A stretch of DNA of 64,000 nucleotides from contig NZ_CP012371.1 of the NCBI RefSeq assembly GCF_000619905.2, positions 2,480,001-2,544,000 on the forward strand. The letters run 5' to 3'. Origin of the DNA: Nitrosospira briensis C-128. Its GTDB lineage: Bacteria > Pseudomonadota > Gammaproteobacteria > Burkholderiales > Nitrosomonadaceae. Each line of letters starts with the position of its first letter. The first letter of the stretch is position 1. Position numbers and translations under genes: made by a program. The notes beneath the pieces were generated by a model, which ran no database searches, had not been told where the DNA came from, and saw nothing but the letters and a program-made list of their open reading frames with translations. Shown piece after piece: positions 28,095-36,797 of the stretch.

Positions 28095-28280
28095 TTAAAG
28101 CTTGTCAATCAAATCTTTGACAGCTTCCTTTGCATCTCCCACCTTCTTTTGCGTTTTTCCTTCTACTTGTTTTGCAAGCCCTTTGGCTTCTTGCTCCTTA
28201 TTTCCTGTTAAGTTTCCAGCCTCTTCCTGGACTTTCCCGGCGATGTCTTTTGCGGTACCTTTAACTTGGTCTTTATTCAT
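28095..28280 (-). CDS. CsbD family stress protein
   Basis: 61-residue hydrophilic, Lys/Glu-rich helical protein: MNKDQVKGTAKDIAGKVQEE then AGNLTGNKEQEAKGLAKQVEGK, the CsbD signature. Members are general-stress-induced and of unknown mechanism. The ATG at 28280 follows GATAGGAGATTCAATC, a strong ribosome binding site, so the longer frame from 28298 is rejected. It is divergent from the ferritin-like gene. Confidence 0.9.
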   Translation of the reverse strand: MNKDQVKGTAKDIAGKVQEEAGNLTGNKEQEAKGLAKQVEGKTQKKVGDAKEAVKDLIDKL

Positions 28281-28528
28281 GATTGAATCTCCTATCAAAA
28301 AATTTCAACATTGCTTGCTCACGGAGTAGGCCGGAATTGATATTCTCGACATCGGAGTTATCAGTGGCTACAGATGCGAAGCGGCAAGAGTTATCAGATT
28401 AACACCGTGGTTGCGGCTCATACTGTGCGGTAAATCACATAGGGTCGAGATAGCTGATAGAAAAATCGATTGAATATTGACGGCTTGTGGCGCACGCATC
28501 AGCGCGTGTTACGCTTAATTTTGAGCAA

Positions 28529-28583
28529 GTAGGTCGGGCTACGCCCGACATCGTTTTTGATCGTCGGGCGGAGCCCGACCTAC
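28529..28583. repeat. REP-like palindrome (GTAGGTCGGGC type)
   Basis: GTAGGTCGGGCTACGCCCGAC and a complementary arm GTCGGGCGGAGCCCGACCTAC form a cloverleaf-like hairpin with a TTTTT loop. This is a widespread repetitive palindrome type in proteobacteria, here between csbD and the ferritin-like gene. Confidence 0.75.
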
Positions 28584-28701
28584 ATTTATAAAGTCCCGGC
28601 CACAGCATCATTTGCTAACATAGGGTACTCGCGGAAATTTCACCTGAACCAATAAAAGCATCCAATGTTGAAATTTATTGTCCACAAAAAGGGAGCAAGC
28701 G

Positions 28702-28989
28702 ATGTCAAGTGTTGGTTACCATGAGCCTATTGAAGAGTTGTCCGATGAAACGAGGGACATGCACCGGGCAATCGTGTCGTTGATGGAAGAGCTGGAGGCT
28801 GTCGATTGGTACAACCAGCGTGTAAACGCGTGCAAGGATGAGGAACTCAAAGCCATTCTCACGCACAATCGTGATGAGGAGAAGGAGCATGCCTCCATGG
28901 TACTGGAATGGATCCGGCGTAAGGATGCGAAGTTTTCCTCCGAACTGAAAGAGTATTTGTTCACTGAGAAGCCGCTTACGCACGATTAG
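28702..28989 (+). CDS. Encapsulated-ferritin-like (EncFtn) protein without loading tail
   Basis: 95-residue two-helix ferritin-like protein closely resembling the encapsulated ferritins (R. rubrum type), which form an annular decamer and oxidise Fe(II). The iron-site residues are all present: Glu29, Glu30, Glu32, Trp36 and Tyr37 in MEELEAVDWYNQR, and Glu60 and His63 in RDEEKEHASM. The protein stops at EKPLTHD after the second helix; the C-terminal extension that addresses known EncFtn to encapsulin is absent, and no encapsulin gene is adjacent. The ATG at 28702 follows GGGAGCAAGCG; an upstream in-frame TTG at 28678 is unlikely. Confidence 0.88.
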   Translation: MSSVGYHEPIEELSDETRDMHRAIVSLMEELEAVDWYNQRVNACKDEELKAILTHNRDEEKEHASMVLEWIRRKDAKFSSELKEYLFTEKPLTHD

Positions 28990-29155
28990 AGCAGGCAGGC
29001 GTTCTCTGAGGACTTATTCGGGAATTCTTCAGGATAGCCGACTGACTGGTCTCTTGCACAAGTAAACCCGCTAATGATGAGCTGCCTAATACTCATGCAG
29101 CCATAAATCAATCACAGATAGTGCCTGGGCTTTTCCGGGCCGAACAGCTTTCCAG

Positions 29156-30313
29156 TTAATCGCTAATCGCTGGCGCCGCTTTTCGAGCAGGCAAATATCC
29201 CACGTCGATTGGGAAGCGCTGCTCAAAGATCCGTATCATTTTCGCAATGTGCGCCACTTTTTCTACCGGCAGCGCGGGGAAGATGGGCAGGGCCAGCACC
29301 TGATCAGCGAGGCGCTCGGCCAGCGGCAGTGATACCCCAGCATGCGATACGGAGAAAGCCGGTTGTAGATGGCAGGGGATGGGATAAAACACGGCGGTGG
29401 CGATATCGTGCTCAGCTAGAAATATTTGTAGTTCGTTGCGCCGGGGATGGGTAACGACAAACTGGTGATGGACAGAAATACTATCTTTTATCGCTATCGG
29501 CCAACCACAGGCCGTACCGCGCAAAGCCTCCTGATAAAGCGTGGCAAGTTGCCGGCGTTGCGCATTCCACTCATCCAGATAAGGAAGTTTGACTCGTAGA
29601 ATAGCTGCCTGGATCTCGTCGAGACGACTGTTGCAACCGATTTCGGTATGTTGATAACGGTCCTGGCGACCGTGATTCCTGAGGCTGCGCAGTCGTGTGG
29701 CCAAGGCCGGATCATTGCAGGTAATTGCGCCACCGTCTCCGTATGCGCCAAGATTTTTCGTAGGATAAAAGCTGAAGGCGCCGGTGACGCCAAATGATCC
29801 GACGCCGCGACCGCGATATCGTGCGCCGATTGCTTGCGCTGCGTCCTCGATCAGCGACAGACCGTGGCTTTCGCAGAATTGCTGCAGTGGCGCGAGGTCA
29901 ACAGGCTCCCCAAAAAGATGGACGGCAATAACCGCTTTCGTCTGAGGCGTCAAAGCCTGCCGTACGCTATCCACGCCGATATTATAGTGCCGGGCTGAGC
30001 AGTCGGCGAAACGCGGTTGGGCGCCGGTCAGGCAAACCGCCTCCGCTGTCGCAAAAAAAGTGAAACCCGGCACGATGACCTCATCGCCCGCACCTATGCC
30101 CAACGCCTTCAGCGAGAGCAGCAGTGCATCCGTACCAGAGTTGACGCAGACCACTTCAGCAACGCCGATGTAGTCGGCCAGTTCGCGCTCCAATGCATCG
30201 TTTTCAGCGCCGCCGATGAAGTTGCCGCTTGCGAGCACCCGCTGCACCGCGACATCGATCTCGACGCGTAATTGCTGATACTCTGAACCCAGATCCAATT
30301 GCGGTACGATCAT
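29156..30313 (-). CDS. DegT/DnrJ/EryC1 family sugar aminotransferase (WlbC/WbpE-like)
   Basis: 385-residue PLP-dependent sugar aminotransferase, transferring an amino group to a keto-sugar nucleotide in surface-glycan synthesis. Family features are SGTDALLLSLKALGIGAGDEVIVP near residue 60, HLFGEPVDLAPL, EDAAQAIGARYRG near 157, the PLP Lys in FYPTKNLGAYGDGG near 185, and RLDEIQAAIL near 230. The start overlaps the stop of the upstream oxidoreductase (ATGA). The dehydrogenase-aminotransferase pairing matches WbpB/WbpE-type 2,3-diamino-uronic acid pathways (inference). Last gene of a five-gene coupled operon. Confidence 0.9.
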   Translation of the reverse strand: MIVPQLDLGSEYQQLRVEIDVAVQRVLASGNFIGGAENDALERELADYIGVAEVVCVNSGTDALLLSLKALGIGAGDEVIVPGFTFFATAEAVCLTGAQPRFADCSARHYNIGVDSVRQALTPQTKAVIAVHLFGEPVDLAPLQQFCESHGLSLIEDAAQAIGARYRGRGVGSFGVTGAFSFYPTKNLGAYGDGGAITCNDPALATRLRSLRNHGRQDRYQHTEIGCNSRLDEIQAAILRVKLPYLDEWNAQRRQLATLYQEALRGTACGWPIAIKDSISVHHQFVVTHPRRNELQIFLAEHDIATAVFYPIPCHLQPAFSVSHAGVSLPLAERLADQVLALPIFPALPVEKVAHIAKMIRIFEQRFPIDVGYLPARKAAPAISD

Positions 30314-31314
30314 CAGGCGTTGTCGAGTATCCGTTGGCGGATCTGTTGCGCCAGGGACAGCGCCGCATGGCCTTCTCCCGAAGTGACCCGCGGTACTGCG
30401 CGGTGGCGCGAAGCGTCCAGGAAAGCGGTGAGTTGCAGGCTCAGCGCGTCCTGCTGTATGCCGGGCGTAGAATGGGGAAGGGAAGGGTTGTGGGTATCGT
30501 GGGAACGCGAGAGGCCCGTGGGGAAGTTACGGTAGGTGATTCGGCGCCGAAAATCAATGGTCCAGGTTTCGTTGTCGTGCAGTTCCGCAGTCATGCACCG
30601 GTCTTCTTTTCTTGCGGCTGAGCCCCAGTGTGCACGCAAAGATGCGCGACAACCATTAGCGAAGGTCAGCTCAACTTGTGCTTCATCGATAGGGGTCAAA
30701 TGATGACTGCTACCCGAGGCATGAAATCCGACCACGGGGGAGGCTACACCGTGCAGAACCAGGTCGAGGTCATGAATCATCAAATCGATCACCACATCCA
30801 GTGCACCCGCACGTGGCTTGCGATGCGTAGTGCGTACCGTCTGGATGGTATGAGCCCGGCACAGTAAGGCCGGGCCGGTGGCAAACGCGGGATTGAAGCG
30901 CTCGATGTGGCCGATCTGCAGAACACAACGCTTTGCTTCCGCCATGATCTGCAGCTTCGCCGCCTGTGCCGCGGTTTCTGCAATCGGTTTTTCCAGCAGC
31001 ACGTCCAATCCACGCTGAAGCAGGGCTTTTGTCAGCGTATAGTGGGTAGCGACCGGCGTCGCTACCGATACCGCACGCACCGTGGAGGGGAGATCGGCGA
31101 GATGACTGAACCAGCTTACGCCAAGGTAGTCGGCAAAGGATTCCGTCATTGGATCCGGATCGACCAACGCCCGCAGCCGGCTGCCCGGCAACCTCGAGTA
31201 ACATAGCGCGTGCAGGCTGCCGAAATAACCCACTCCCACCACGGCGGTATCGATGGGACGCGGCTGGTCCTGGACGCCATCTGGCAATTCGAGATCGTGG
31301 ACGGGCCGAGTCAT
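30313..31314 (-). CDS. Gfo/Idh/MocA family sugar-nucleotide oxidoreductase (WlbA/WbpB-like)
   Basis: NAD(P)-dependent sugar dehydrogenase, 333 residues from the ATG at 31314. The Rossmann motif VVGVGYFGSLHALCY lies near residue 26, the EKPI motif (LLEKPIAETAAQA) near 110, and the H-rich substrate region GHIERFNPAF near 137. It probably oxidises the C3 hydroxyl of a UDP-amino-uronic acid before transamination by the next gene product. The frame opens at 31332, but the ATG at 31314 overlaps the upstream stop as ATGA, which decides the start. Confidence 0.88.
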   Translation of the reverse strand: MTRPVHDLELPDGVQDQPRPIDTAVVGVGYFGSLHALCYSRLPGSRLRALVDPDPMTESFADYLGVSWFSHLADLPSTVRAVSVATPVATHYTLTKALLQRGLDVLLEKPIAETAAQAAKLQIMAEAKRCVLQIGHIERFNPAFATGPALLCRAHTIQTVRTTHRKPRAGALDVVIDLMIHDLDLVLHGVASPVVGFHASGSSHHLTPIDEAQVELTFANGCRASLRAHWGSAARKEDRCMTAELHDNETWTIDFRRRITYRNFPTGLSRSHDTHNPSLPHSTPGIQQDALSLQLTAFLDASRHRAVPRVTSGEGHAALSLAQQIRQRILDNA

Positions 31315-33176
31315 GATTTGCCCAGCGCCCATACGCCTAGAATCTTGCCAGTCTGCGGGTTTTCAACAATGCGTTCCAGCGGGGCCGAAAGATTAAAGGG
31401 TGCCAGCATAAGGTTCACTGAACGCCATCCGCCGGTAGCGATGTCGGTATTCACGCTAATTGCTTCATGGCTGGTTGCCAGCAGATATTTTGCCCCTGAG
31501 CGGCGAATGTTGGAAAGAGCCCGGCCGATATCTGCAAGTGACAGATGGATCAGGGCATCGCGGCAGAGTATGGCATCGCCCGGGGGCAGCGGATCTTTGA
31601 TCAGGTCGACAACTTCGAACTTCCAGTTGAAATTCCGGTAGCGCCGGCGATTGTCCTCAATCAATGCAGGAACGATATCGACGCCAATGTAGGCATCCAA
31701 GTCGATTTCGATGTGCTGGCGCCAATTGCAGTCGCCACATGGCGCATCGACAAGCGTTCGAACGCCCAACCTGCTTAGCACGGCAGGTAATTCGTGTCGC
31801 AACACCTCGGTTCGCTTCAAGGTCGAGCCGGGTCCGGACCGGGATTCAGCACTTTGCCATGAATTATGCTGGTAGATTTGTTCGAATATTCGGGGGTGGT
31901 CGTCTAAAGCATGGTTACCATGAATGCCCTGATTATCTCCATTGCGGCGATTATCCTGACGCATTTTTAGCGTAGCCACGGGACGATTCCATACGGCGTT
32001 CTTCAAGCGGTAGAGTGAGGTCACGACAGGCCAGAGACGCGAGTTGCGAATTCTTGCCAGCTCAGACTCGGCATGTTCCGTACGTAAACGCTGCGCCGTC
32101 TCTTCGACCCGGGCTTGGTCCCGCTCTTGCTCGGCACGGTAGCGGCCCTTGGTGAAATCTGCAACCCCGCGAAGGTAATCGCTGGCAGTGAGGAAGTGGG
32201 CGCGGTAATCATGTTCTTTTTCCGGATATTTCGTAGCTTGAGCGGCAAGATGCGCATCTACTGCTTCCTGGTACACATCGATGATCTGATCGATTGCCGG
32301 TTCCATAGCCGCTTCCGATCGTACACGTTGAGTGACTCCGCGGGCGCCGATTGCATCGTACAGATCGATTTCCCTGGTAATGGCTTCGACAGTAATGGGA
32401 TCACGCAAGGTGCGAATACCGAAGTTCAGCGCGCGAAATCTTTCGTAATTGCCCGGCGTGACCATGCCACCCAGGCCGGCGGCATCGCAAGCAATCAGGG
32501 CCGTCCCGCAGGCGAGCGCCTCAAGCGCACACCGTGCTTTCGCAAATACTATATCGTACTGGCCGAGGATCTGCTCGGGCCGGGCTTCACTATGCCCAAC
32601 GGAAAGACCGACGGCATCCAGCTCGATGCCGCGACCAGCACAAGCCTGACGCAAAATGCCCAGGCAACCATCCTCGTTTATGTAATTGCTGAAGACCAGT
32701 GCGCGGCGAGGGGTCGCGGGCAGCTCGCCACGCAGTGCAAAACGCCGCAGATCGACAAAATTGCGGATCATCCGGATGCGCTCGCCGGGGATTCCATGTA
32801 CGCACTGCAAGCGTTCCCGGCAAAGGTCGTCGACCGCGACATAGCGCTGTATGGTGGGAAAGTGCGGCGCCATCTCCTCCCAAGGCAGCCAACCATGACA
32901 GAAGTAGACGGCCGGCGTATCAGGGAAATGCAACATGGCGGTCATTGCATCCAGGTGATGCTGTCCATGGATGATGTCCGGAACCGCTGTCAGCAGCCTG
33001 AGGTCGTCGATTACCGGGATGGTCGCCTCGCGCAACTCGTTGGCAACCATTCCGAGCCGGGTGCTATAGGCCACCGGGTTATGGCCGCGCCGCAACAGCG
33101 CGAGGGCGAGATCACGCACGTAGACCTCGGACCCGGCGCGGTTATCCAGCGTGTTATTGGTTATCAGCACCCTCAT
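31311..33176 (-). CDS. Glycosyltransferase fused to a class I methyltransferase
   Basis: 621-residue two-domain protein. Residues 1-~300 look like a GT-B glycosyltransferase: RAGSEVYVRDLALALLRRGH at the N-terminus, YFCHGWLPWEE, and a donor-binding-like ARCALEALACGTALIACDAAG near 213. Residues ~300-420 are a charged linker (RYRAEQERDQARVEETAQRL). Residues ~440-621 form a methyltransferase with AdoMet motif TLVDAPCGDCNW near 463 and CRDALIHLSLADIG. It probably adds and methylates a sugar in the exported polysaccharide. It lies 7 bp after the PIG-L-like gene. Confidence 0.82.
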   Translation of the reverse strand: MRVLITNNTLDNRAGSEVYVRDLALALLRRGHNPVAYSTRLGMVANELREATIPVIDDLRLLTAVPDIIHGQHHLDAMTAMLHFPDTPAVYFCHGWLPWEEMAPHFPTIQRYVAVDDLCRERLQCVHGIPGERIRMIRNFVDLRRFALRGELPATPRRALVFSNYINEDGCLGILRQACAGRGIELDAVGLSVGHSEARPEQILGQYDIVFAKARCALEALACGTALIACDAAGLGGMVTPGNYERFRALNFGIRTLRDPITVEAITREIDLYDAIGARGVTQRVRSEAAMEPAIDQIIDVYQEAVDAHLAAQATKYPEKEHDYRAHFLTASDYLRGVADFTKGRYRAEQERDQARVEETAQRLRTEHAESELARIRNSRLWPVVTSLYRLKNAVWNRPVATLKMRQDNRRNGDNQGIHGNHALDDHPRIFEQIYQHNSWQSAESRSGPGSTLKRTEVLRHELPAVLSRLGVRTLVDAPCGDCNWRQHIEIDLDAYIGVDIVPALIEDNRRRYRNFNWKFEVVDLIKDPLPPGDAILCRDALIHLSLADIGRALSNIRRSGAKYLLATSHEAISVNTDIATGGWRSVNLMLAPFNLSAPLERIVENPQTGKILGVWALGKS

Positions 33177-33183
33177 CGCAGCT

Positions 33184-34068
33184 TCATCCCTGCGCCTCCG
33201 CCCGCGTGTCCGATACTTTGTTGCGGAGGTGATTCATAATCGGCAGAATATGTTCGCCGAAACGAATGACAGATTGATAACGGCCGGCTGCAACTTTTTG
33301 TTCTCCATAGGTTTCATAAAAGGGTTTTTGTCGCGAGAAACGCCGTTCCGGTTCTTGCCCCGGCGCGGCAGCCGCAAACAGGTACTCACGGGCGAAAGCC
33401 TGTTCACCAAAGTTGTGAAATGCGTCTCCCACTTCTTCCTGCAGGATTCCTCCCGCGCTCATGGCATAGCTTCGCATCGCCTCCAGCTTCTGCTTGAACC
33501 GCAACGGTGTCAATTCAATTGTATGGTGCGCTGCTTCCATACTGTCTGTAGTTGGACGACGGGGATCATTCATCAGGGGAATGGTGTAATGCCGGATCGA
33601 GCGAGGTTTTCTAGTGCGTGTTTTGTCGGTATTTTCGTTGTTGTCAGCATCACTGGCATTCCTGGCGATACCGACCGCCGTGCGGGCCAATGCCTCGCAC
33701 AAATCGTGGACAGGATTGTAACCTTCTATAGCGTCGCTGACGACCAGATCGATATCTTGCGCGATGATGAGCCTGGCCAGTCGTTCGCACAGGTTATCGA
33801 ACAGATCGTATTCATGGCGCAGAATTTTCTCATAGATTCGCCGATCGCTGAGTTCGCCGCAAAGTGGCCCGATCTCCGCACCTAATTCGTGCAGGATTTC
33901 CAGCGTTTTATCCAGCCTGGGCGTGCCATCGCTGCCGGAACCATCGGTAAGAATGCAGACGATGGGCCGTACCTGACCAACCCAGCCGTAAACGCGCAAT
34001 TCATGTCCGGGATGGCCGATCACCAGCAAACTGCGCCTTTCAGGCGCGGATCGCATGATACTCCTCAT
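33184..34068 (-). CDS. PIG-L/LmbE-like protein, divergent metal site
   Basis: 294-residue protein with the layout of a PIG-L (LmbE-like) deacetylase: a strand then LLVIGHPGHELRVYGW at residues 13-28, CILTDGSGSDG, ERLARLIIAQDIDLVVSDAIEGYNPVHDLC near 110 and a long C-terminal arm. The usual HPDDE zinc site reads HPGHE, and the second His-containing motif reads NPVHD, so metal binding may be altered. Start and upstream stop overlap (ATGA). Context suggests a polysaccharide-modifying role. Function uncertain. Confidence 0.6.
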   Translation of the reverse strand: MRSIMRSAPERRSLLVIGHPGHELRVYGWVGQVRPIVCILTDGSGSDGTPRLDKTLEILHELGAEIGPLCGELSDRRIYEKILRHEYDLFDNLCERLARLIIAQDIDLVVSDAIEGYNPVHDLCEALARTAVGIARNASDADNNENTDKTRTRKPRSIRHYTIPLMNDPRRPTTDSMEAAHHTIELTPLRFKQKLEAMRSYAMSAGGILQEEVGDAFHNFGEQAFAREYLFAAAAPGQEPERRFSRQKPFYETYGEQKVAAGRYQSVIRFGEHILPIMNHLRNKVSDTRAEAQG

Positions 34069-35483
34069 AACACTTTGATATCCAGCGCGTTCGGAAGGTA
34101 AACCTGCGTCCAGAACTTGGCTGTCGGGTTTGGCAGCACCTCGAACACATGCCCAATCTCCACAATGTCGAAAAACAATGCCTGCTGATGTGCCTTGATA
34201 GGGTGTGTCAGCGAGATTCTCAGGCTGTATCTGCCATCAGTCAGGGGAAGAGATGTCCGGTAAACGACTTCCGCCTGCTGCGTTGGCGCCAACGTCAACA
34301 ACGCTTGGCCTTGCATCAAAAAATCTGCCCCAATGACCGGCGTACGGTTCTTGTCGCAAATCTTGTAGTTGACGGAAAAGGTACAGGTGCGGACGGCTTC
34401 GACGATAATTCGTATGGACACCTCCTGCCCGAATTCCGCTGAGCGAACCGGCAGCCCCTTGTCGTCCAGCATTTCCACGTACATGATTCTTATATCGCCG
34501 GTACCTGAACGGCAATGGTTCGCCTTTTCGGCAAAGCGCGCGAATTGCTCGTTCCCCGCGAGCGGAAGGCCGCTCATCGTTATAGCTGCTCGAGCGGTTC
34601 CGGTATTTTCAATAGCGTCAGGGATTCCGGCGGCTTCAGTGATCTCGGTGGTTTCTGTGGCTTGAGTGATAGCGTCAGGGATAGTTGCGGTGATTGTCCG
34701 GTTGTTTGCTTCCTGCACTTCACGAATATAGCGCGCAACCACCTCTGCGGTAGGTCCCAACTCGCGTGCCTGTCCTTGCTTCAGGTAAAGAGTGCGCCGG
34801 CATAGCGCGCTGACAGCCCCAATATCATGGCTGACGAACAAGATGGTGGTGCCCCGCTCCTGCATCTTTTTCAACGTCACCATACACTTTGTCTGAAACT
34901 CCATATCTCCTACCGCGAGCGCCTCATCTATAATCAGCACGTCGGGTTCGACCGATATCGCTACCGCGAATGCAAGACGCACGTACATGCCGCTGGAATA
35001 TGTCTTAACAGGTTGGTCGATAAAGCCGCCGATATCGGCATACGCCGCAATTCGGTCATAACGCTGCTCGACCTCGAGGCTGGTAAGCCCCGCAATCGAT
35101 GCCGCCAGATAGATGTTTTCGCGTCCGGTAAATTCGGTATTGAAACCGGCTCCCAACTCGAGCAATGCCGACACTTTCCCGTTGATGAATATTTCACCTT
35201 TAGTGGGCGTCAACGTTCCGGCGATCAGTTGCAGCAATGTGCTCTTGCCTGAACCGTTGAGGCCGATGACGCCGACGGTTTCGCCGCGATAGACGTCAAA
35301 CGAGATACTGTCCAGTGCCATGAATTCGCGGTAAAGTTGCTTGCGGCTGCCCCATAAGCTCTGTAGCAACCGGTCTTGTGAGCGATCATAAATACGGTAT
35401 GTTTTTGACAGGTTCGAAACGCGAAGTGCAATATCTACGCTGTCAACGGCATCATCGAAGGCGGGTTGGGACAAGGGAGGCAT
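34065..35483 (-). CDS. wzt: Polysaccharide ABC exporter ATP-binding protein (Wzt-like)
   Basis: 472-residue NBD of an O-antigen/polysaccharide ABC-2 exporter. Walker A is GLNGSGKST near residue 75, signature YSSGMYVRLAFAVA near 165, Walker B VLIIDEALAVGD and H-loop SHDIGAV near 220. The C-terminal ~150 residues form a Wzt_C-like carbohydrate-binding domain (RIMYVEMLDDKGLPVRSAEFGQ). An intervening Thr/Ile/Ala-rich linker (ITQATETTEITEAAGIPDAIE) is low complexity. No Wzm permease gene is adjacent, so the membrane partner must be elsewhere. First gene of the coupled five-gene operon. Confidence 0.92.
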   Translation of the reverse strand: MPPLSQPAFDDAVDSVDIALRVSNLSKTYRIYDRSQDRLLQSLWGSRKQLYREFMALDSISFDVYRGETVGVIGLNGSGKSTLLQLIAGTLTPTKGEIFINGKVSALLELGAGFNTEFTGRENIYLAASIAGLTSLEVEQRYDRIAAYADIGGFIDQPVKTYSSGMYVRLAFAVAISVEPDVLIIDEALAVGDMEFQTKCMVTLKKMQERGTTILFVSHDIGAVSALCRRTLYLKQGQARELGPTAEVVARYIREVQEANNRTITATIPDAITQATETTEITEAAGIPDAIENTGTARAAITMSGLPLAGNEQFARFAEKANHCRSGTGDIRIMYVEMLDDKGLPVRSAEFGQEVSIRIIVEAVRTCTFSVNYKICDKNRTPVIGADFLMQGQALLTLAPTQQAEVVYRTSLPLTDGRYSLRISLTHPIKAHQQALFFDIVEIGHVFEVLPNPTAKFWTQVYLPNALDIKVL

Positions 35484-35628
35484 TATGTGGTTCTATTTCG
35501 TTAGACAGCTAACACTGCTCATGTTGTTGCATACGCATTGCAGGATACCTAGCGATTGCGAACGAAGGATGGGTAACCGCAGCTCATCGCCAAACTTATC
35601 GAAATTTATCTTAGCGCAGAATTAGAGT

Positions 35629-35799
35629 GCTAGCCCGGATGTTTCATAAATTCGCGTGATGATTGCGCAGGATTTTGTTTTGTAGGGGAATTTTGTGAGA
35701 GAGTGGCGTAGTTATTCATACGCCCGACTGAGCAAAATTCCCATACGAAGCAAAAGACCAGCAAGGGCGCGCGTCAATTTATGAAACATCCGGGCTAGC
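35629..35799. repeat. MITE-like element with 24-bp perfect terminal inverted repeats
   Basis: GCTAGCCCGGATGTTTCATA with a further AATT at 35629-35652 is perfectly complementary to 35776-35799; the 171-bp unit lacks a transposase gene. The ends contain CTAG, possibly part of the target duplication. It separates the wzt operon from divergent lpxA and could carry or interrupt their promoters. Confidence 0.85.
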
Positions 35800-35890
35800 T
35801 ACTGTCTGGCTGAAGCAAACGACAAGCCAGCTGTGTATTTATATATATGTATATATGAGCTTTTATTTTGCGGTTTCCATCTCCGAGCAC

Positions 35891-36673
35891 ATGAAGGAAA
35901 ATCTTATTCACCCGGCTGCGATCGTTCATCCAGGCGCCCATCTCGGCTCGGGTGTTGCCGTCGGAGCCTATTCAATCATCGGCGAACACGTGGAAATTGG
36001 CGACAATACCCAGATCGGGCCACACGTCGTCATCAAGGGTCATACACGCATCGGCTGCGACAATCGCGTTTTCCAGTTTTGTTCACTAGGCGATGAACCG
36101 CAGGACAAGAAATACAGCGGTGAGCCGACCAGGCTGGAAATAGGCGATCGCAATACGATCCGTGAGTGCTGCACCTTTAACCGGGGCACCAGCCATGGCG
36201 CTGGCATAACCCGCCTGGGAAATGATAACTTCTTGATGGCCTATGTTCATCTGGCACACGATTGTCAGGTAGGCAATTTCACTACGTTCGTTAACAACGC
36301 TTCATTGGCTGGGCATGTACAGGTGGGGGATTACGCGGGTCTCGGCGGATTCACCGCCGTCCACCAGTTTGTTCGTATCGGCGCCTATAGCTTTACCGCC
36401 CTGGGCACCATACTTACTCAAGACCTGCCCCCTTATGTATTAGCAGCGGGCAATACAGCCAAGCCCCATGGCCTCAACCTGAGGGAGCTCAAGCGCAGAG
36501 GTTTTTCGACGGAAGTCATCCATGCATTAAAGCATGCGTATAGGCTGGTTTATCGATCCGGCCTTTCTCTGAGCGAAGCAGAAGCTCGGATCATGCCGCT
36601 AGCGCTCGCGGCATCGGAAGTTCGCAATTTTCTTGATTTTCTTTCCGTTCGCGGCCGAGGCATTATTCGCTAA
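35891..36673 (+). CDS. lpxA: UDP-N-acetylglucosamine acyltransferase LpxA
   Basis: 260-residue left-handed beta-helix acyltransferase, first step of lipid A synthesis. Hexapeptide repeats occupy residues ~5-185 (IHPAAIVHPGAHLGSGVAVG onward). The catalytic His lies in AYVHLAHDCQVGN (~residue 120), and the C-terminal helical domain begins at LNLRELKRRGF. The ATG at 35891 gives the usual length and MKENLIHPAA start; an ATG 12 codons upstream is the alternative. It is not in the usual lpxD-fabZ-lpxA-lpxB cluster, so it is either a second copy or a relocated gene. Confidence 0.93.
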   Translation: MKENLIHPAAIVHPGAHLGSGVAVGAYSIIGEHVEIGDNTQIGPHVVIKGHTRIGCDNRVFQFCSLGDEPQDKKYSGEPTRLEIGDRNTIRECCTFNRGTSHGAGITRLGNDNFLMAYVHLAHDCQVGNFTTFVNNASLAGHVQVGDYAGLGGFTAVHQFVRIGAYSFTALGTILTQDLPPYVLAAGNTAKPHGLNLRELKRRGFSTEVIHALKHAYRLVYRSGLSLSEAEARIMPLALAASEVRNFLDFLSVRGRGIIR

Positions 36674-36797
36674 ATACCAGAGACACCAGAGCGCTATTTG
36701 AAATAGCACGACAGAGATGAGAGCTCACGCTGCAAGACAGGCATAAGTCCGTTTATGAATTACGAAAGAGCAGGCACCTGAACTGCTGAGCTACCCC

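Noticed and set aside
32115-33239. 374-codon plus-strand ORF opposite the glycosyltransferase gene
   Set aside because: Antisense to a well-supported operon gene with clear domains and translational coupling.
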